From the NCBI RefSeq assembly GCF_019145435.1, contig NZ_JAHSTS010000001.1, positions 2,494,001 to 2,558,000 of the forward strand: DNA of 64,000 bases, given 5' to 3'. The first letter of the stretch is position 1; each line of letters opens with the position of its first letter. This stretch comes from Pseudomonas ekonensis (GTDB lineage Bacteria; Pseudomonadota; Gammaproteobacteria; Pseudomonadales; Pseudomonadaceae). The translations under genes and the position numbers were made by a program. This document shows positions 62,893 through 64,000 of the stretch, one piece after another. The notes under the pieces were generated by a model that was not told the DNA's origin, did not search any database, and saw nothing but the letters and a program-made list of their open reading frames with translations.

Positions 62893-64000
62893 CTAGCCCT
62901 GACGCAACGCGTTGAGCACTTGCAGGGCACTGCGGTGCCCCGAGCGCACCGCGCCGTCCATGTAGCCGGCCCAGATGTCGGCGGTTTCGGTGCCCGACCA
63001 GTAGAGGTTGCCGCAGGACGGGTGCAGGCAAGCGCCATGGGCACTCCAGAACCCCGGCGGGATCGGCGAGACGCAGGTGATCGTCCACGGGTCGGCGAAA
63101 CCCCAGTCGTGCTCGCTGTACGACACGGGGTTCAAGGCCTCCTCTCCCAGGCTTTTCGCGTAGGTCTGCGCCAACAGGTGTTTCGCGTCGTCCAGGTCGG
63201 AGGGGACTTTGGCGTTGACGATGAAGGCGTTGATCACGCCGATCTCGCCCCCCGGCGGCGAATTGTCGTAAGCCCAGAGGATCGGGCCGTTGAGTTGCAG
63301 GGTGTGGCCGTTCAGACCCTTGTCGCGCCAGAACGGGCGGCGGTAGACCATCACCGTCTTGCGCGCCGGCGCATGGGCCGGCCAGGCGCTTTGCAGGGCC
63401 GCGCGCCCGGCGGGCAACGGCGGGTCGAAGGTCAGTTGATGGCACAGCGCCGGGTGGATCGCCATGATCACCTTGCGGGCGCGCACCGGGCCCCGGTCGG
63501 TGTGCAGCGTGACGACCGGCTGCCCCCAGTCCGAGATCCGCCGCACCGGGCACGACAGGCGCACCTTCGGCCCCAAGGCCTCGGCCATCCTGATCGACAG
63601 CAACTGCGAGCCGCCGATCAGCCGGGTGCCCTGGGCGCTGTCCTTGATCGAGTCCAGCCGTGCATATTCGCAACCGGCCGAATTGATCATCGACAGGTAG
63701 TGCAGCAGGCCCATCTTCGCCGGCGGCACTCCGCAGGTCAGCGACAGGCTCACGTCCCAGCCGGAGCGGTCCTCAGGCCTGACGCCCTGCCCGGCCAGCC
63801 AGTCGCCCATCGACAGCTTGTCCAGTTCGGCGAGCCGCGAAGAAGTCCACGGCGCCCCGCACGGCACGTCCCGCGACAGTTCGCTGAGTTTGGCCGCCAG
63901 GGTTTCATCGGTGCCGAAGGTGCCTTCCAGGTCGACTTCGACACGCCCGTCGGCCCCGCCGAGAATCACCGTGCGGCCTTGGTAGTAGCTGGGGAACGTC
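62893..64000 (-). CDS. Flavin-containing amine oxidase/dehydrogenase, copy 2, C-terminal part
   Basis: At least 369 residues of a flavin amine oxidase; the N terminus lies beyond the right edge. Visible parts are VILGGADGRVEVDLEG, LGPKVRLSCPVRR, GHTLQLNGPILWAYDNSPPGG and the C-terminal flavin loop SGTETADIWAGYMDGAVRSGHRSA, closely matching the paralogue at 60036-61520. It is the first gene seen of the five-gene operon. An FAD motif and Tat signal are expected outside the window. Confidence 0.9.
   Translation of the reverse strand, partial: TFPSYYQGRTVILGGADGRVEVDLEGTFGTDETLAAKLSELSRDVPCGAPWTSSRLAELDKLSMGDWLAGQGVRPEDRSGWDVSLSLTCGVPPAKMGLLHYLSMINSAGCEYARLDSIKDSAQGTRLIGGSQLLSIRMAEALGPKVRLSCPVRRISDWGQPVVTLHTDRGPVRARKVIMAIHPALCHQLTFDPPLPAGRAALQSAWPAHAPARKTVMVYRRPFWRDKGLNGHTLQLNGPILWAYDNSPPGGEIGVINAFIVNAKVPSDLDDAKHLLAQTYAKSLGEEALNPVSYSEHDWGFADPWTITCVSPIPPGFWSAHGACLHPSCGNLYWSGTETADIWAGYMDGAVRSGHRSALQVLNALRQG

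Overview
The window is high-GC, densely coded DNA that looks like the chromosome of a Pseudomonas of the P. fluorescens complex. The reasons are an Hrp1-type (rsp/hrp) secretion locus with a HrpL-type promoter box, a lysR/lysA pair, a stand-alone second EF-G gene, a MexCD-OprJ-like RND operon, and many LysR, AraC and TetR regulators. No tRNA, rRNA, CRISPR array, insertion sequence or integrase is visible.

1-2.5 kb is the edge of a type III secretion cluster, all on the minus strand: an HrpS/RspR-like enhancer-binding protein, then a pilin-harpin-HrpB operon behind a canonical hrp box. 2.9-12.0 kb is one eight-gene minus-strand operon: class V aminotransferase, O-acetylhomoserine sulfhydrylase-like enzyme, desaturase, gamma-glutamyl hydrolase, LysE exporter, GMC oxidoreductase, MetA-type acyltransferase and gamma-glutamyl ligase. 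The set matches the logic of rhizobitoxine biosynthesis (rtxA-rtxC), with the two halves of RtxA as separate adjacent genes. It probably makes and exports a vinylglycine-type enol-ether amino acid. A 380-bp leader holds a LysR-type box, a promoter-like sequence and a 66-bp palindrome.

12.3-14.6 kb is lysR/lysA. 14.6-19.3 kb holds LysR regulators, two MDR reductases and a LysE exporter. 19.4-22.3 kb is a second unusual cassette: a diiron desaturase/hydroxylase followed by small and large subunits resembling B12-dependent glutamate mutase. By eye, the large subunit lacks one of the substrate-binding arginines.

22.3-34.2 kb is mixed accessory DNA: a winged-helix/TPR regulator, a cupin, two tandem secreted DUF2599 (halovibrin-like) proteins, divergent membrane proteins including a SLATT-like one, an SDR, two AraC regulators, a DUF2000 protein and a third LysE protein. 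34.5-43.9 kb has EF-G2, a glyoxalase-family protein, a TonB receptor, a PhyH dioxygenase, TrmK, and a TetR-controlled crotonase/hydrolase pair.

44.0-51.2 kb is a complete RND efflux operon flanked by two paralogous TetR genes, with a palindromic operator at the divergent promoter. 51.3-59.3 kb is oxidative catabolism: a GMC oxidoreductase, an AraC-linked Baeyer-Villiger monooxygenase with an esterase, a PhyH protein apparently shortened internally, RidA and a TetR. 59.4-64.0 kb is a duplicated module of flavin amine oxidases and dihaem cytochromes c, arranged like periplasmic amine dehydrogenases that pass electrons to cytochrome c; the last gene runs off the window.
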